This document shows positions 34,839 through 43,780 of a stretch of DNA of 64,000 nucleotides, piece by piece. The position numbers and the translations under genes are program-made. Position 1 is the stretch's first letter; each line of letters opens with the position of its first letter. A model generated the notes under the pieces. The model was not told the DNA's origin. It ran no database searches and saw only the letters and a list, made by a program, of their open reading frames with translations. Source of the DNA: Streptomyces sp. SKN60 (lineage in GTDB: Bacteria > Actinomycetota > Actinomycetes > Streptomycetales > Streptomycetaceae); the NCBI RefSeq assembly GCF_026236535.1, contig NZ_JAHTMW010000002.1, positions 310,001 through 374,000 on the forward strand, in the 5' to 3' direction.

Positions 34839-36413
34839 TTGAAACTCCCGCGCAACGCCTTCCTCAGCAAGCAGTGGAAGAGAATTCCGGAGAAGCGCCG
34901 ACTGCCCGTGGCGGTCTACGCCACGACGCAGATTCTCTTCCTGCTGTGGTGGGCGGCGTTCTTCCCCGGAGCGCTGAGCTACGACTCGATCACCTACGTG
35001 TGGCACGTCACGACGAACCACTGGGAGTCGAACCACTCGGTGGTCTACGACTCGCTGGTGTGGCTGTCGCTGAACACCATCGGTGATCTGTGGATCCTGA
35101 CGCTGGCGCAGACCGTCGCGATGTCGGCGGCGCTCGCCTACTGCTCCGTCACCCTGCGCGCGTGGGGTGTACGGCAGCGGTGGGCGGCGGTCGCCGCGAG
35201 CGTGCCGGCGCTGCTGCCGCCGACGGCGGTCTTCGTGATCTTCGTCTGGAAGGACGTGCCGTTCGTCATCGGCGCGGTCCTCGCCTTCGGCGCGGCGGGC
35301 CGGCTCGCGGCCCGTCGGGCCCGGGGCCGGCAGGCCGTCCGCGACAGGGAGTTCTACCGCACGGTCGGCCTGCTCTTCCTGGGCTTCCTGTCGCTCGCGC
35401 TGTTCCGCAACAACGGCATGCTCGTCGCGGTCGTCGCGGCGCCGGTGCTGCTGATCGCGCTGCCGTCGATGCGGAAGTGGGTGCTGGCGGCGACGGCCGT
35501 GCCGGTGCTGATCTTCGGTCTGCTGACCAGCGTGATCTACCCGGCGGCCGGCGTGAAGACGCCGCCGAAGGACGCGGTGTACGCCTTCTTCTACGCGGAC
35601 ATCGCGGTCGCGTACGGGCAGCGCCCGGGCTTCTTCACCAAGGAGGACAAGGCGCTGATGTCCAGCATCGCGCCGCTGTCCCACTGGAAGGGCCGCGCCG
35701 CGAACTGCTACAACGCGGACTGGGCGATGGAGTCCCCGCCGATGAACCGGCCGCTCGCGGCCGAGCGCAACGACGAGCTGATGGCCCTGTGGAAGCGGGT
35801 CATGAAGCGCACGCCGGACCTGGTCGTCGGGGCGCGGGTGTGCCGGGCGCACATCGCGTGGGCGATCTTCCCGGGCCCGAAGGAGCTGCGGGCGAACACG
35901 CTGCTCAGTGACCCGCAGACGTCGAAGACGCTGTTCTCGTACCTCAAGTGGAACGACGACATCAAGCACAGCGAGTACCGGCCGAAGCTGAAGATCCGGC
36001 CGCTGTCGGAGCCGCTGCACAAGGTCGCGGACTTCTCGTGGCGCGCGTTCAAGGTGCCGCAGCTGCAGTGGCTGCTGTTCCGCGGGGCGATCTGGTGCTA
36101 CGCGTCGTACCTGATCGTGCTGCTGTACCGCCGCCGCACCAAGCTGAAGGGCACGCTGGCCCTGGTCTCCGTGACGCTGGGCCTCCAGCTGACGGTCCTG
36201 GCCGCGAACCCGGCGCCGCTGTGGCGCTACATGATCGGCCCGATCTTCCTCGGCATCCTGCTGCTCCCGCTCCTCCGCGCGAAGCCGAACTTCGGCCCGA
36301 CCCCGGACCCGGAGCCCTCGCAGCCCACCGAGTCCCAGCGCGAAAACCCCGACTCGGACCCGGAATCCAACCCGGACCCGGACCCGAAGCCCACGCCGAC
36401 CCCGGTCGCCTGA
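34839..36413 (+). CDS. Polytopic membrane protein of the envelope glycan locus (DUF6020-like), TTG start
   Basis: 524 residues with about ten transmembrane segments. An N-terminal extracytoplasmic loop contains FFPGALSYDSITYVWHVTTN, and there are VWKDVPFVIGAVLAFGAAGR and LALFRNNGMLVAVVAAPVLL, a pattern like GT-C or DUF6020 membrane proteins. The C-terminal 50 residues are a Pro/Asp/Glu/Ser repeat (PDPEP and DSDPESNPDPDPKP). TTG at 34839 has GGAG 6 bases before it. It follows the TagF-like gene by 59 bases and ends before a perfect terminator. A role in modifying or attaching the polymer is plausible; the reaction is unknown. Confidence 0.75.
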   Translation: MKLPRNAFLSKQWKRIPEKRRLPVAVYATTQILFLLWWAAFFPGALSYDSITYVWHVTTNHWESNHSVVYDSLVWLSLNTIGDLWILTLAQTVAMSAALAYCSVTLRAWGVRQRWAAVAASVPALLPPTAVFVIFVWKDVPFVIGAVLAFGAAGRLAARRARGRQAVRDREFYRTVGLLFLGFLSLALFRNNGMLVAVVAAPVLLIALPSMRKWVLAATAVPVLIFGLLTSVIYPAAGVKTPPKDAVYAFFYADIAVAYGQRPGFFTKEDKALMSSIAPLSHWKGRAANCYNADWAMESPPMNRPLAAERNDELMALWKRVMKRTPDLVVGARVCRAHIAWAIFPGPKELRANTLLSDPQTSKTLFSYLKWNDDIKHSEYRPKLKIRPLSEPLHKVADFSWRAFKVPQLQWLLFRGAIWCYASYLIVLLYRRRTKLKGTLALVSVTLGLQLTVLAANPAPLWRYMIGPIFLGILLLPLLRAKPNFGPTPDPEPSQPTESQRENPDSDPESNPDPDPKPTPTPVA

Positions 36414-36433
36414 CGGCCTGACGGACATACGCC

Positions 36434-36475
36434 AAAGGGGCCCGGCCTCCTCGCGAGAGGAGGCCGGGCCCCTTT
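36434..36475. terminator. Perfect 19-bp bidirectional terminator between glycan locus and obgE
   Basis: AAAGGGGCCCGGCCTCCTC (36434-36452), loop GCGA, and its exact complement (36457-36475). The A run on one side and T run on the other allow termination on both strands. It lies 20 bases after the plus-strand membrane protein stop and 42 bases after the obgE stop on the minus strand. Confidence 0.92.
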
Positions 36476-36516
36476 CGTACGCCCTGGGAACCCCCGGGAA
36501 ACCCCGGGGGAAGCCC

Positions 36517-37956
36517 CTAGAACGGGTTGAACTCGTCGAACTCGCGCTGCGCGTCGTCCCGCTCCGCGTCGCGGTCACGGCGGCGCTGAGCCGCCGGGCG
36601 CGGGGCTTCGAGACGGTGGTCCTCGCCGCGGCGGCCGAGCATTTCGGCGCCGGAGACCATGGAGGGCTCCCAGTCGAAGACGACCGCGTTGTCCTCGGGG
36701 CCGATGGCGACGCCGTCGCCGGCGCGGGCGCCGGCCTTCATGAGCTCGTCCTCGACGCCGAGGCGGTTGAGGCGGTCCGCGAGGTAGCCGACGGCCTCGT
36801 CGTTGTTGAAGTCGGTCTGGCGGACCCAGCGCTCGGGCTTCTCGCCGCGCACGCGGTACAGGTCCTCGTGCTCCTCGTAGGTGACGGTGAAGCCGGCGTC
36901 GTCGACCGCCTTCGGGCGGATGACGATGCGGGTCGCCTCCTCCTTCGGCTTGGCCGCGCGGGCCTTCGCGACGATGTCGGCGATCGCGTAGGAGAGCTCC
37001 TTGAGGCCCGTACGGGCGACCGCGGAGATCTCGAAGACGCGGTAGCCGCGCTCCTCCAGGTCCGGGCGGATCATGTCCGCGAGGTCCTTGCCGTCCGGGA
37101 CGTCGATCTTGTTGAGGACGACGATGCGCGGGCGGTCGCCGAGGCCGCCGTACTGCTTCAGCTCCTCCTCGATCGCGTCCAGGTCGCTGACCGGGTCCCG
37201 GTCGGACTCCAGCGTCGCGGTGTCGAGGACGTGCACGAGCACCGAGCAGCGCTCGACGTGGCGCAGGAACTCCAGGCCCAGGCCGCGGCCCTGGCTGGCG
37301 CCGGGGATGAGGCCGGGGACGTCGGCGATGGTGTAGACGGTCGAGCCGGCCGTGACCACGCCGAGGTTGGGGACGAGCGTCGTGAAGGGGTAGTCCGCGA
37401 TCTTCGGCTTGGCGGCCGAGAGGACGGAGATCAGCGAGGACTTGCCGGCGCTCGGGTAGCCGACCAGCGCCACGTCGGCGACCGTCTTCAGCTCCAGGAC
37501 GATGTCCTGGAGGTCACCGGGCTCGCCGAGCAGCGCGAAGCCGGGGGCCTTGCGGCGGGCCGAGGACAGCGCCGCGTTGCCGAGGCCGCCGCGGCCGCCC
37601 TGGGCCGCCACGTAGGTGGTGCCCTCGCCGACCAGGTCGGCGAGCACGTTGCCCTTCTTGTCGAGGATGACGGTGCCGTCGGGCACGGTCAGGACCAGGT
37701 CCTGGCCGTCCTTGCCCGCGCGGTTGCCGCCCTCGCCCGGCTTGCCGTTGGTGGCCTTGCGGTGCGGCGAGTGGTGGTACTCGAGCAGCGTGGTCACCGA
37801 CTGGTCCACGGTGAGGATCACGTCGCCGCCCCGGCCGCCGTTGCCGCCGTCCGGGCCGCCGAGCGGCTTGAACTTCTCCCGGTGGACGGAGGCGCAGCCG
37901 TGGCCTCCGTTACCCGCGGCGACGTGCAGCTCGACGCGGTCCACGAAGGTGGTCAT
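36517..37956 (-). CDS. obgE: GTPase ObgE/CgtA
   Basis: 479 residues. The Obg domain (1-158) has the Gly-rich [19 protein letters not shown] and [16 protein letters not shown]. The G domain shows [19 protein letters not shown] (G1, ~167), [12 protein letters not shown] (G2), [18 protein letters not shown] (G3), [10 protein letters not shown] (G4) and [12 protein letters not shown] (G5). An OCT domain (~340-420) and an acidic/basic tail ([19 protein letters not shown]) end it. It acts in 50S assembly and growth control; in streptomycetes it affects differentiation. ATG 37954-37956 has TGGAGG upstream. The rplU-rpmA-obgE order is conserved. Confidence 0.97.
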   Translation of the reverse strand: MTTFVDRVELHVAAGNGGHGCASVHREKFKPLGGPDGGNGGRGGDVILTVDQSVTTLLEYHHSPHRKATNGKPGEGGNRAGKDGQDLVLTVPDGTVILDKKGNVLADLVGEGTTYVAAQGGRGGLGNAALSSARRKAPGFALLGEPGDLQDIVLELKTVADVALVGYPSAGKSSLISVLSAAKPKIADYPFTTLVPNLGVVTAGSTVYTIADVPGLIPGASQGRGLGLEFLRHVERCSVLVHVLDTATLESDRDPVSDLDAIEEELKQYGGLGDRPRIVVLNKIDVPDGKDLADMIRPDLEERGYRVFEISAVARTGLKELSYAIADIVAKARAAKPKEEATRIVIRPKAVDDAGFTVTYEEHEDLYRVRGEKPERWVRQTDFNNDEAVGYLADRLNRLGVEDELMKAGARAGDGVAIGPEDNAVVFDWEPSMVSGAEMLGRRGEDHRLEAPRPAAQRRRDRDAERDDAQREFDEFNPF

Positions 37957-38015
37957 GGTTGTGCCTCCAGAGAGCTAAAGCTATGGGTGGGAATGTCTAT
38001 CTAGTAACACGCGAA

Positions 38016-38054
38016 AGGCGGACCCGCTTCCCTTACGGGAAGTGAGGTCCGCCT
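38016..38054 (-). terminator. Hairpin between rpmA and obgE
   Basis: AGGCGGACC and GGTCCGCCT pair perfectly; inside, GCTTCCC pairs with GGGAAGT. It lies 18 bases after the rpmA stop on the minus strand and is followed by TTTCG. It probably reduces read-through from rplU-rpmA into obgE, giving ribosomal protein genes higher expression than obgE. Confidence 0.75.
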
Positions 38055-38071
38055 CCGCCAAGCTGTTCCGA

Positions 38072-38326
38072 TCAGGCGACCGGAACGATGTTCACGACCT
38101 TGCGGCCACGGAAGGTGCCGAACTGCACCGAACCGGCCTGCAGGGCGAACAGCGTGTCGTCGCCACCGCGACCGACACCCGAGCCCGGGTGGAAGTGGGT
38201 GCCGCGCTGGCGGACCAGGATCTCACCCGCGTTGACGACCTGACCGCCGAAGCGCTTCACGCCGAGCCGCTGGGCGTTGGAATCGCGACCGTTCCGGGTG
38301 GACGATGCGCCCTTCTTGTGTGCCAT
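38072..38326 (-). CDS. rpmA: 50S ribosomal protein L27
   Basis: 84 residues, complete. [20 protein letters not shown] is the canonical bacterial L27 start, followed by [20 protein letters not shown] and [20 protein letters not shown]. There is no Firmicutes-type N-terminal cleavage extension. It sits near the peptidyl transferase centre. It lies 14 bases after rplU and is co-transcribed with it. Confidence 0.99.
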   Translation of the reverse strand: MAHKKGASSTRNGRDSNAQRLGVKRFGGQVVNAGEILVRQRGTHFHPGSGVGRGGDDTLFALQAGSVQFGTFRGRKVVNIVPVA

Positions 38327-38340
38327 TGCTCAGTCCCTCT

Positions 38341-38661
38341 TTACTTCGCGGCCGTCGGGATGGACGTGACCTTGATCGCCGTGTACTGCTGACGGTGACC
38401 CTGGCGACGGCGGTAGCCGGTCTTGTTCTTGTAGCGCAGGATGTCGATCTTGGCGCCCTTGGTGTGGTCCACGACCTCGGCCTGGACCTTGATGCCGGCC
38501 AGGACCCACGGGTCGCTGGTCACGGCGTCGCCGTCGACGACGAGCAGGGTCGAGAGCTCGACCGTGTCGCCAGCCTTGGCGGTGGAAATCTTGTCAACCT
38601 CAACGATGTCGCCGACAGCAACCTTGTGCTGGCGACCACCGCTGCGCACGATGGCGTACAC
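38341..38661 (-). CDS. rplU: 50S ribosomal protein L21
   Basis: 106 residues. [20 protein letters not shown] with GTG start, [20 protein letters not shown], and the C-terminal [20 protein letters not shown] typical of L21. GAGAGAGAG just upstream of the GTG 38659-38661 serves as ribosome site. First gene of rplU-rpmA; the 200-base interval to galU upstream presumably holds its promoter, which I could not define. Confidence 0.98.
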   Translation of the reverse strand: MYAIVRSGGRQHKVAVGDIVEVDKISTAKAGDTVELSTLLVVDGDAVTSDPWVLAGIKVQAEVVDHTKGAKIDILRYKNKTGYRRRQGHRQQYTAIKVTSIPTAAK

Positions 38662-38862
38662 GCGGATCTCTCTCTCACTCGGTAAAGGGACCTCTGACGC
38701 CAGCCGCCTGCCCTGACGGACCGCGGCCTCTCCCGGCGTGAGCTGGGAGGAATGTGCTCAGAGGTGGTGGCGTGCCAGTCGACACGCCGACGGTCTAGGT
38801 TACGGGCGGGCCCCGGAGGGGGTCAAATCCCGGCCGACCCGCAGGTCGGACGGTGCCGCCCG

Positions 38863-39786
38863 TCAGACGGTGCCGGCGCTCGCGTCCGTCTCGGCGACGA
38901 AGCCCTTGAGCCAGGCGCGGAAGTCCGGGCCCAGGTCCTCGCGCTCGCAGGCGAGGCGCACGATGGCGCGCAGGTAGTCGCCGCGGTCACCGGTGTCGTA
39001 ACGCCGGCCCTTGAAGACCACGCCGTGCACCGGCCCGCCGAGCCGCTCGTCGGCGGCCATCTTCTGCAGGGCGTCGGTCAGCTGGATCTCGCCGCCGCGG
39101 CCCGGCTCGGTCCCGCTCAGCACGTCGAAGACGGCCGGGTCGAGGACGTAACGGCCGATGATCGCGTAGTTGCTGGGCGCCTCGGCCGGGTCCGGCTTCT
39201 CGACCAGGCCGGTGATGCGGACGACGTCGGCGTCGGCGGACGGCTCGACGGCGGCGCAGCCGTACAGGTGGATCTGCGCCGGGTCGACCTCCATGAGGGC
39301 GACGACGCTGCCGCCCTGCTCGGCGAGGACCTCCAGCATCCGGGCGAGCAGCGGGTCGCGCGGGTCGATCAGGTCGTCGCCGAGGAGCACCGCGAAGGGC
39401 TCGTCGCCGACGTGCGGCTGCGCGCACAGCACGGCGTGGCCGAGGCCGCGCGGGTCGCCCTGGCGCACGTAGTGCATGGTGGCGAGTTCGCTGGACTCCT
39501 GGACCCGGGCCAGGCGCTCCTCGTCGCCCTTGCGGACGAGCGCCTCCTCCAGCTCGTAGTTCCGGTCGAAGTGGTCCTCGAGCGGGCGCTTGTTGCGGCC
39601 CGTGATCATCAGGACGTCCGACAGCCCGGCCGAGACCGCCTCCTCCACCACGTACTGGATGGCCGGCTTGTCGACGACCGGCAGCATCTCCTTGGGCGTC
39701 GCCTTGGTGGCGGGCAGGAAGCGCGTGCCGAGACCGGCGGCGGGGATGACGGCCTTGCGCACGCGGGGAGCGGGGGTGTTGTTCAT
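38863..39786 (-). CDS. galU: UTP--glucose-1-phosphate uridylyltransferase
   Basis: 307 residues. VRKAVIPAAGLGTRFLPATK, then PKEMLPVVDKPAIQYVVEEA, MITGRNKRPLEDHFDRNYEL and VRQGDPRGLGHAVLCAQPHV. The Mg2+-binding AVLLGDDLIDPRDPLL, LVEKPDPAEAPSNYAIIGRY and GGEIQLTDALQKMA follow. It provides UDP-glucose, which galE in this window can convert to UDP-galactose. ATG 39784-39786 with AGGAACC upstream. It stands between rplU and rne, a position where streptomycetes usually have none or another gene. Confidence 0.95.
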   Translation of the reverse strand: MNNTPAPRVRKAVIPAAGLGTRFLPATKATPKEMLPVVDKPAIQYVVEEAVSAGLSDVLMITGRNKRPLEDHFDRNYELEEALVRKGDEERLARVQESSELATMHYVRQGDPRGLGHAVLCAQPHVGDEPFAVLLGDDLIDPRDPLLARMLEVLAEQGGSVVALMEVDPAQIHLYGCAAVEPSADADVVRITGLVEKPDPAEAPSNYAIIGRYVLDPAVFDVLSGTEPGRGGEIQLTDALQKMAADERLGGPVHGVVFKGRRYDTGDRGDYLRAIVRLACEREDLGPDFRAWLKGFVAETDASAGTV

Positions 39787-39879
39787 CGGGCTGGGTTCCT
39801 GGTTCCGATCCTGGGTGAATGCCGTGTGGACCGTCCTCGGCGGGAGGACGGTCCACACGGGTCGCGTCGGGGACTGGGG

Positions 39880-42800
39880 TCAGTCCTGCGCGGGAGCGGC
39901 GGTCTTCTTGGCCGCCTTCTTGGCGGTCGTCTTCTTCGCCGCGGTCTTCTTGGCCGCCGTCTTCTTGGTGGCGGCCTTCTTCGCGGTGGCCTTCTTGGCG
40001 GTCTTGCGGGCCGCCTTCTTGGCCGGGGCGGGAGCCTCGGTCTCGGCGGCCCCCTCCGCGGCCTCCTCGGCGCTCTGGGCCGGCTCGGCCGGGGCGGACG
40101 CCACGACGACCACGGCGGCCTCCTCGGCACCGGTCGGCGGACCGGCCGGGGCGGTGGCCTTGCGGACCACCCGGCGGCGGGCCCGCGGCGGGGCGGCCAC
40201 GGGGGCCTCCTCGACGACCGGCTCGGCGACGGGCTCGGCGACCGGCTCGGCCGGGGCCTCCTCGGTCACGGCCGGCGCCTCGACGACGGCCTCGGGGGCC
40301 GGAGCGGAGACCTTACGGGTGGCCCGACGGCGGGTACGAGGCGCCGGGGCGGCCTCCTCCTCGGCGGCGGGCTCGGCGACGGGCGCGACGACCGGCTCGG
40401 GCGCCGCGACGGGCTCCTCGGCCTTCGGCTCCGCCTTGGGCTCCGGTACGACGACCTCGTAGGTCTCCGTCTCGGTGACCGCCGGCGAGGCGACGGGCGC
40501 GGACACCCGGCGGGTCGCCCGGCGCCGGCCACGGATGGGGGTACCTCCCGTGCCCTTGGGGCTACGGGGGAGCGTGGCGGCCGCCTCGGCCTCGGCGGCG
40601 CTGCCGTACAGCTCCTCGTCCGCGGCGATCGGCTCGGGCAGGGCCACCGGGGCGGCGAGCTCGGCGGCGACCTCGGCCTCGGTCTCGGCCTCCGTCGGCT
40701 CCGTCTCCACCGTCTCGGCGTGCTCGTGCTCGTGGACGTGCTCGGCGCCGCCGCGGCCGCGCTTCTTCGAGCGCTTGCCGCCGCCACCGCCACCGTGGGT
40801 GGCGGGCTGCTCCATGTGGACGATGACACCGCGGCCGTTGCAGTGGACGCAGGTCTCGGAGAAGGACTCCAGGAGGCCCTGGCCGACCCGCTTGCGGGTC
40901 ATCTGGACCAGGCCGAGCGAGGTGACCTCGGCCACCTGGTGCTTGGTCCGGTCGCGGCCCAGGCACTCCAGGAGGCGGCGCAGCACCAGGTCGCGGTTGG
41001 ACTCCAGGACCATGTCGATGAAGTCGATGACGACGATGCCGCCGAGGTCGCGCAGCCGCAGCTGGCGCACGATCTCCTCGGCCGCCTCCAGGTTGTTCCT
41101 GGTGACGGTCTCCTCGAGGTTGCCGCCCTGGCCGGTGAACTTGCCGGTGTTGACGTCGACGACGACCATCGCCTCGGTCTTGTCGATCACCAGCGAGCCG
41201 CCGGACGGCAGCCAGACCTTGCGGTCGAGCGCCTTCATCAGCTGCTCGTCGATCCGGTACGTCGCGAAGACGTCGACCTCGCTGGTCCACTTGGACAGGC
41301 GGTCGGACAGGTCCGGGGCGACGTGGTTCACGTAGCCGTGGATGGTCTCCCAGGCGTCCTCGCCGCTGACGATGACCTTGGAGAAGTCCTCGTTGAAGAT
41401 GTCGCGGACGACCCGGACGGTCATGTCCGGCTCGCCGTAGAGCAGGCTCGGCGCGGAGGTCGAGATCTGGGTGGCCTTCTTCTGGATGTCGGCCCACTGC
41501 GCCTGCAGGCGCTCGACGTCGCGGCGCAGCTCGTCCTCGCTCGCGCCCTCGGCGGCGGTGCGCACGATGACGCCCGCGTCCTCGGGGACGATCTTCTTGA
41601 GGATGGTCTTCAGACGCGCGCGCTCGGTGTCCGGGAGCTTGCGGCTGATGCCGGTCATGGAGCCCTCGGGCACGTACACGAGGTAGCGGCCCGGCAGCGA
41701 GACCTGGCTGGTCAGGCGGGCGCCCTTGTGGCCGATCGGGTCCTTGGTGACCTGCACCAGGACCGACTGGCCGGACTTGAGGGCGGCCTCGATACGGCGC
41801 GGGCCGTTGCCCATGCCGAGCGCCTCGAAGTTGACCTCGCCGGCGTACAGGACGGCGTTGCGGCCCTTGCCGATGTCGACGAACGCGGCCTCCATCGACG
41901 GCAGCACGTTCTGGACCTTGCCCAGGTAGACGTTGCCGACGTACGAGGTGGCCTGCTCCTTGTTGACGTAGTGCTCGACGAGCACGTTGTCCTCAAGGAC
42001 GCCGATCTGGGTGCGCTCGCCGTTCTGGCGGACGACCATGACGCGCTCGACGGCCTCGCGGCGGGCCAGGAACTCGGCCTCGGTGATGATCGGGACGCGG
42101 CGGCGGCCCTGCTCGCGGCCCTCGCGGCGGCGCTGCTTCTTGGCCTCCAGACGGGTGGAGCCCTTGATGGACTGCACCTCGTCGGACGGCTCGGCCTTCT
42201 CGCGGGCCGGGCGGGGCTCGCGGACCTTGACGACCGTGCGGACGCCGTCCTCGTCGGCGGCCTCGGCCTCACCGGCGGCGTCGCTGCGGCGACGGCGGCG
42301 GCGACGGCGGCGGGAGCTGCTGGAGCCGCCCGCGGCGCCCTCGGCCTCGGTGTCCTCCTCGGACTCCTCCGCCTCCTCGGCCTCGGTCTCCTCGGCGTGG
42401 AACTCCTCGCCCTCCTCGGACTCGGTGTCCTCGGCCTCGGCGAGCTCACCGCGGCGCCGGCGGCGGCCACCGCGACGGCGGCGGCGGGACGGCCGGTCCT
42501 CGTACTCGTCGGTCTCCTCGCCCTCGACCTCGGCCTCCGCCTCGGGGGTGGACTCGACCTCGGGCTCGTCGGCGACGGTGGCCGGGACCGGCTCGACGGC
42601 GACGGGCTCGCCGCGGCGGCGGCGACGGCGGCGGGAGCGCGGGGACTCCTCGGCCTCGACGGCCTCGACGACCGGCGCGACGGTCTCGGCCTCGGCGGTC
42701 TCCTCCTCCGGCTCCTCCTCGACGACCTCGGCCGCGGCCATGGCGGCGGCGGTCTCCGGGGTCTGGAACATCGGCTCGGTGAAGACCGGGGCCTGGAAGA

Positions 42801-43545
42801 CGGCGACGGCCGGGCGGGCGGCGCGGCGGCCGCGCGGGGCCTCCTCGGCCTCCTTGGCCTCCTTGGCCGGGGCGGCCTCGGTGCCGGCGGTGAACTGCGG
42901 CGAGGACGCGCGGCGGCGGGTGCGGCCACGGGTGGCGGCCTGCTCGGCGGCGACGACCTCGGCGGTGTGCGAGGCGATCTCCTCGACGGTGTCCTCGGGC
43001 AGGCCCTCGCCGGAGGTCTCCGCGGCGATCTCGGCGGCGACGTCCGCGGTCACGGCCTCGACCGGGGCGGGCGCGGTGGCCTTACGGGTGGCCCGGCGGC
43101 GGGTACGGGGCGCCGGGGCGGCCTCGGGCTCGGCGGCGGGCTCCTCGGCCGGGGCCACGGCCTCGACGGCCTCGGGGGCCGGAGCGGCGGTGGCGCGCGT
43201 GGCGCGACGGCGGGTACGGGGCGCCGGGGCGGCCTCGGGCTCGGCGGCCGGCTCCGCCACCGGTGCGGCGGCCTCGGCCGGGGCGGGGGTGGTCTCGGGC
43301 GCGGTGGCCTTGCGGGTGGCGCGGCGACGGGTGCGCGGAGCCGGAGCGGCCTCCTCGACCGGCGCGGCCTCGGCCTCGGCCACGGGCGCGGCGACCGGCG
43401 TGGTCTCCACGATCTCGGTGGTCTCGGCGGCGGCCTCGGCCGTCACCGGCGGACCGGCCGGCCGGGACGCGGCGCGGCGACGGCGGCGCGGCGGCAGCTT
43501 GTCACCGGCGTTGCCGTTCTCGTTTTCTTCGTGCTGTTCGAGCAT
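39880..43545 (-). CDS. rne: Rne/Rng family ribonuclease (RNase E/G)
   Basis: 1221 residues. An N-terminal arm (1-~480) is Ala/Glu/Pro-rich with three TRRRATR boxes and acidic/Arg-rich blocks. The catalytic core (~483-905) starts VPIITEAEFLARREAVERVM, has an S1-like region (YVGNVYLGKVQNVLPSMEAA), the Mg-binding Asp residues in VVVDVNTGKFTGQGGN (~795) and IVVIDFIDMVLESNRD (~838), and a Zn-link CVHCNGRG (~900). A C-terminal arm follows with more RRRATR-type boxes and a Lys/Ala tail (AAKKTAAKKTTAKKAAKK), histone-H1-like. Arms on both sides are typical of actinobacterial RNase E. A palindromic repeat lies in frame inside the C-terminal arm (40535-40576). The 235-base region upstream shows no gene and may be the 5' leader. 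Confidence 0.96.
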   Translation of the reverse strand: MLEQHEENENGNAGDKLPPRRRRRAASRPAGPPVTAEAAAETTEIVETTPVAAPVAEAEAAPVEEAAPAPRTRRRATRKATAPETTPAPAEAAAPVAEPAAEPEAAPAPRTRRRATRATAAPAPEAVEAVAPAEEPAAEPEAAPAPRTRRRATRKATAPAPVEAVTADVAAEIAAETSGEGLPEDTVEEIASHTAEVVAAEQAATRGRTRRRASSPQFTAGTEAAPAKEAKEAEEAPRGRRAARPAVAVFQAPVFTEPMFQTPETAAAMAAAEVVEEEPEEETAEAETVAPVVEAVEAEESPRSRRRRRRRGEPVAVEPVPATVADEPEVESTPEAEAEVEGEETDEYEDRPSRRRRRGGRRRRRGELAEAEDTESEEGEEFHAEETEAEEAEESEEDTEAEGAAGGSSSSRRRRRRRRRSDAAGEAEAADEDGVRTVVKVREPRPAREKAEPSDEVQSIKGSTRLEAKKQRRREGREQGRRRVPIITEAEFLARREAVERVMVVRQNGERTQIGVLEDNVLVEHYVNKEQATSYVGNVYLGKVQNVLPSMEAAFVDIGKGRNAVLYAGEVNFEALGMGNGPRRIEAALKSGQSVLVQVTKDPIGHKGARLTSQVSLPGRYLVYVPEGSMTGISRKLPDTERARLKTILKKIVPEDAGVIVRTAAEGASEDELRRDVERLQAQWADIQKKATQISTSAPSLLYGEPDMTVRVVRDIFNEDFSKVIVSGEDAWETIHGYVNHVAPDLSDRLSKWTSEVDVFATYRIDEQLMKALDRKVWLPSGGSLVIDKTEAMVVVDVNTGKFTGQGGNLEETVTRNNLEAAEEIVRQLRLRDLGGIVVIDFIDMVLESNRDLVLRRLLECLGRDRTKHQVAEVTSLGLVQMTRKRVGQGLLESFSETCVHCNGRGVIVHMEQPATHGGGGGGKRSKKRGRGGAEHVHEHEHAETVETEPTEAETEAEVAAELAAPVALPEPIAADEELYGSAAEAEAAATLPRSPKGTGGTPIRGRRRATRRVSAPVASPAVTETETYEVVVPEPKAEPKAEEPVAAPEPVVAPVAEPAAEEEAAPAPRTRRRATRKVSAPAPEAVVEAPAVTEEAPAEPVAEPVAEPVVEEAPVAAPPRARRRVVRKATAPAGPPTGAEEAAVVVVASAPAEPAQSAEEAAEGAAETEAPAPAKKAARKTAKKATAKKAATKKTAAKKTAAKKTTAKKAAKKTAAPAQD
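40535..40576 (-). repeat. Palindromic streptomycete-type intergenic repeat, inside the rne coding frame
   Basis: The sequence is GC-rich and forms CTCCCGTGCCC-TT-GGGGCTACGGGGGAG, an imperfect hairpin, preceded by GGGGGTAC. From memory, closely similar elements are scattered between genes in streptomycete genomes. Here it encodes LPRSPKGTGGTPI in the rne C-terminal arm without breaking the frame. Confidence 0.6.
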
Positions 43546-43780
43546 GCGGGCGGTTCTCCCGTCACGCTCCCGGGCGCCGCGTCTGGTTCCGGTCCGGCGG
43601 CACGGACGCGCGTGAAGCGCGGTGCCGCCGTCCGGGGCGCGGGCGCCGCACGGGAGCTTCAGTGTCTGGCTCGCCGGTTCCGTACGCCTTCTGCGGACGG
43701 CCTGGCGAAAGTCTCCTGGTCAGTGCGCTGCCCGACCCAGGTGGCTCCCGAGTACCAGGGCGGCGCTGCGACGACGCTCC

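Noticed and set aside
43546-43780. A gene or structured RNA in the 235 bases upstream of rne
   Set aside because: I looked for both and saw only GC-rich sequence with no consistent frame, hairpin or ribosome site; an rne 5' leader is possible but not supported by any motif.
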